A stretch of 64,000 nucleotides of DNA from Taudactylus pleione (Eukaryota > Chordata > Amphibia > Anura > Myobatrachidae): assembly GCA_031769625.1 (NCBI GenBank), contig JAUIMM010002317.1:1-64000 (forward strand), in the 5' to 3' direction. Under the pieces are notes generated by a model. The model was given only the letters and a program-made list of their open reading frames with translations. It did no database searches and had not been told where the DNA came from. A program made the position numbers and the translations under genes. How positions within the stretch are numbered: the first letter of the stretch is position 1; each line of letters starts with the position of its first letter. This document shows, piece after piece, positions 60,650 to 64,000 of the stretch.

Positions 60650-63600
60650 CTTTGATGACATCACGGCTTGAACTAGGAATAGTAGCTTCATGCGTGCATT
60701 TCATCGAGATTCCACAAGCATTTTTGTGGTGTGTTTCCATTGGAATTGTGCATATTCTGTTGTTTTACGGTGTAACATTAAATTGTCGCACTTTGATGAC
60801 ATCACAGCTCGAACTAAGGAATAGTAGCTTCGTGCGTGCATTTCATCGAGCTACCACAAGCATTTTTGTGGTGTGTTTCTTTTAAAATTGTGCATATTCA
60901 GGTGTTTTACAGTGTAAAATTAGATAGTCACACTTTGATGACATCACGGCTCGAACTTAGGAATAGTAGCTTCGTGCGTGCATTTCATCGAGCTTCCACA
61001 AGCATTATTGTGGGGTATTTCCATTGGAATTGTGCATACTCAGGTGTTTTACGGTGTAAAATAAGATTATCGAACTTTGATGACATCACGGCTCAAACTT
61101 AGGAACAGTAGCTTTGTGCTTGCATTTCATCGAGCTTCCACAAGCGTTTTTGTGGTGTGTTTCCATTGGAATTGTGCATATTCAGGTGTTTTATGGTGTC
61201 AAATTAGATCGTCGCACTTTGATGACTTCAAGGCTCGAACTAAGGAATAGTGGCTTCGTGCGTGTATTTCATCGAGCTTCCACAAGCATTTTTGTGGTGT
61301 GTTTCCATTGGATATGTGCATATTCAGGTGTTTTAAGGTGTAAAATATGATTGTCAAACTTTGATGACATCACGGCTTGAACTAGGAATAGTAGCTTCAT
61401 GCGTGCTTTCATCGAGCTTCCACAAGCATTTTTGTGGTGTAATTCCATTAGAATTGTGCATATTCAGTTGTTTTTTGGTGTAAAATAAGATTATCGAACT
61501 TTGATGACATCATGGCTTGAACTTAGGAACAGTAGCTTTGTGCTTGCATTTCATCGAGCTTCCACAAGCATTTTTGCGGTGTATTTATTTTAAAATTGTG
61601 CATATTCTGCTGTTTTACGGTGTAAAATTAGATAGTCACACTTTGATGACATCACGGCTCGAACTATGGAACAGTAGCTTTGTGCGTGAATTTCATCGAG
61701 CTTCCACAAGCATTTTTGTGGTGTGTTTTATTGGAATTGTACATATTCAGGTGTTTTACGGTGTAAAATAAGATTGTCGAACTTTCATGACATCACGGCT
61801 CGAACTAAGGAATAGTAGCTTTGTGTCTGTATTTCATCGAGCTTCCACAAGCATTTTTGTGGTGTGTTTCCATTGGAATTGTGCATATTCAGGTGTTTTA
61901 CGTTGTAAAATAAGATTGTCGAACTTTGATGACATCACGGCTCAAACTTAGGAACAGTAGCTTTGTGCGTGCATTTCATCGAGCTTCCACAAGCATTTTT
62001 GTGGTGTGTTTCCATTGGAATTGTGCATATTCAGGTGTTTTACGGTGTAAAATTAGACTGTCGCACTTTGATGACATCACGGCTCGAACTAAGGAATAGT
62101 ATCTTCGTGCGTGCATTTCATCGAGCTACCACAAGCATTTTTGTGGTGTGTTTCTTTTAAAATTGTGCATATTCAGGTGTTTTACGGTGTAAAATTAGAT
62201 AGTCACACTTTGATGACATCACGGCTCGAACTTAGGAATAGTAGCTTCGTGCGTGCATTTCATCGAGCTTCCACAAGCATTTTTGTGGGGTATTTCCATT
62301 GGAATTGTGCATACTCAGGTGTTTTACGGTGTAAAATAAGATTATCGAACTTTGATGACATCACGGCTCAAACTTAGGAACAGTAGCTTTGTGCTTGCAT
62401 TTCATCGAGCTTCCACAAGCATTTTTGTGGTGTATTTCTATTAAAATTGTGCATATTCTGTTGTTTTACGGTGTAAAATTAGATAGTCGCACTTTGATGA
62501 CATCACGGCTCGAACTTAGGAACAGTAGCTTTGTACTTGCTTTTCATCGAGCTTCCACAAGCATTTTTGTGGTGTATTTCCATTGGAATTGTGCATATTC
62601 AGGTGTTTTACGGTGTAAAATATGATTGTCGAACTTTGATGACATCACGGCTCGAACTAAGGAATAGTAGCTTCATGCTTGCATTTCATCGAGCTTCCAC
62701 AAGCATTTTTGTGGTGTATTTCCATTGGAATTGTGCATATTCTGTTGTTTTACGGTGCAAAATAAGATTGTCAAACTTTGATGACATCACGGCTCGAACT
62801 AAGGAATAGTAGCTTCGTGCGTGCATTTCATCGAGCTTCCACAAGCATTTTTGTGGTGTGTTTCTTTTTAAATTGTGCATATTCTTGTGTTTTACGGTGT
62901 AAAATTAGATAGTCGCACTTTGATGACATCACGGCTCGAACTTAGGAATAGTAGATTCGTGCGTGCATTTCATCGAGCTTCCACAAGCACTTTTGTGGTG
63001 TATTTCCATTGGAATTGTGCATATTCAATTGTTTTACGGTGTTAAATAAGATTGTCGAACTTTGATGACATCACTGCTCGAACTTAGGAACAGTAGCTTT
63101 GTGCGTGCATTTCATCGAGCTTCCACAAGCATTTTTGTGGTGTGTTTCCATTGGAATTGTGCATATTCAGGTGTTTTATGGTGTCAAATTAGATAGTCGC
63201 ACTTTGATGACTTCAAGGCTCGAAGTAAGGAATAGTGGCTTCGTGCGTGTATTTCATCGAGCTTCCACAAGCATTTTTGTGGTGTGTTTCCATTGGATAT
63301 GTGCATATTCAGGTGTTTTAAGGTGTAAAATATGATTGTCGAACTTTGATGACATCACGGCTTGAACTAGGAATAGTAGCTTCATGAGTGCATTTCATCG
63401 AGCTTCCACAAGCATTTTTGTGGTGTAATTCCATTAGAATTGTGCATATTCAGTTGTTTTATGGTGTAAAATAAGATTATCGAACTTTGATGACATCATG
63501 GCTTGAACTTAGGAACAGTAGCTTTGTGCTTGCATTTCATCGAGCTTCCACAAGCATTTTTGCGGTGTATTTCTTTTAAAATTGTGCATATTCTGCTGTT

Positions 63601-64000
63601 TTACGGTGTAAAATTAGATAGTCACACTTTGATGACATCACGGCTCGAACTTTGGAACAGTAGCTTTGTGCGTGAATTTCATCGAGCTTCCACAAGCATT
63701 TTTGTGGTGTGTTTTATTGGAATTGTACATATTCAGGTGTTTTACAGTGTAAAATAAGATTGTCGAACTTTCATGACATCACGGCTCGAACTAAGGAATA
63801 GTAGCTTTGTGTCTGTATTTCATCGAGCTTCCACAAGCATTTTTGTGGTGTGTTTCCATTGGAATTGTGCATATTCAGGTGTTTTACATTGTAAAATAAG
63901 ATTGTCGAACTTTGATGACATCACGGCTCGAACTAAGGAACAGTAGCTTTGTGCGTGCATTTCATCGAGCTTCCACAAGCATTTTTGTGGTGTGTTTCCA
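60650..64000 (+). repeat. Return to homogeneous monomers, copy of the 52.7-55.6 kb region
   Basis: From the gagattccac monomer near 60,706 the sequence matches 52,762 onward at offset 7,944. Near 61,405 it loses a base (gtgctttcatcg), making the offset 7,943. It then inserts the tgcggtg, ttttattgg and tgtctgtatttc module, and from about 62,105 it matches 53,737 onward at offset 8,368 to the window end. The array runs off the right edge in mid-monomer. Confidence 0.7.

Larger units (their letters stand above)
1..64000 (+). repeat. Tandem satellite array, ~142-bp monomer, ~450 copies
   Basis: The motif ccacaagcatttttgtgg and the blocks after it recur every 141-142 bases from the first base to the last. 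The first three copies begin at 1, 143 and 285. All copies seen read in the same direction and no foreign sequence interrupts them. The + strand of the first monomer holds 36 A, 24 C, 33 G and 49 T. Monomers differ at a limited set of positions, and combinations of these differences repeat in higher-order units. Megabase-type satellites of this kind are known from centromeres, pericentromeres and subtelomeres of plants and animals; which one this is cannot be told from sequence. I do not recognise the family by name. Confidence 0.97.

Noticed and set aside
1..64000. CRISPR array
   Set aside because: The repeat is continuous with no alternation of short constant repeats and unique spacers. The 142-bp period and HOR structure are those of a satellite.
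1..64000. Telomeric or simple-sequence repeat, rDNA spacer, or bacterial sequence
   Set aside because: No TTAGGG/TTTAGGG runs, no rRNA sequence and no coding density are present. The long complex monomer fits a eukaryotic satellite.

Overview
The whole window is a single uninterrupted tandem satellite DNA array. It consists of head-to-tail copies of a monomer of about 142 bp, so roughly 450 copies fill the 64,000 bases. Every copy I looked at lies in the same orientation. I saw no gene, RNA gene, transposon, CRISPR array, unique spacer or inversion. This organisation, with multi-monomer higher-order repeats (HORs) up to about 10.9 kb, is typical of eukaryotic centromeric, pericentromeric or subtelomeric heterochromatin in a long-read assembly. 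The species cannot be identified from the sequence. The first monomer is 40% G+C. CpG is not depleted (6 seen, about 5.6 expected), but variation at CpG sites is almost always C to T or G to A. That suggests a genome that methylates CpG in its germline.

Monomer design, counted from the ccacaag motif at base 1: four short dyad symmetries are spread along the unit. D1 (1-18) is CCACAA/TTGTGG with a 6-nt loop. D2 (24-34) is TTCCATTGGAA, or TTTTAAAA at the same place in another monomer class. D3 (52-66) is TTTTAC/GTAAAA. D4 (75-101) is TGATGACATCA flanked symmetrically by two TCGA palindromes. Diagnostic substitutions at about 67-80 and 103-121, and 1-bp deletions that give 141-bp monomers, define variant classes that let larger repeat units be traced.

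Layout. From 0 to 13 kb there is a mosaic of about 10.64-kb (75-mer), 3.55-kb (25-mer) and 567/1,134-bp (4-mer/8-mer) repeats. From 13.1 to 25.9 kb lie two adjacent copies of a 6.2-6.5-kb unit that differ by insertion or loss of whole monomers. From 25.9 to 31.3 kb lie two adjacent copies of a 2,695-bp 19-mer. From 30.3 to 55.0 kb a 10.9-kb unit is tandemly duplicated. Its second copy is lengthened to 13.8 kb by an internal 2,837-bp (20-mer) duplication, and the copies look almost identical. From 54.8 to 59.2 kb there are short, irregularly spaced repeats of a recurrent module plus a 6-mer pair. From 59.27 to 60.64 kb there is an island of divergent monomers with a different internal block recurring mostly every second monomer. 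From 60.65 to 64 kb the array returns to homogeneous monomers matching 52.7-55.6 kb.

Nothing here encodes a protein. Open frames appear only because the repeat is poor in stop codons over short stretches, and because 142 is not a multiple of 3 the frame rotates at each monomer. The interest lies in the repeat architecture, the dyad-rich monomer and the divergent island. HOR boundaries were placed by eye from diagnostic bases and are accurate to tens of bases at best.
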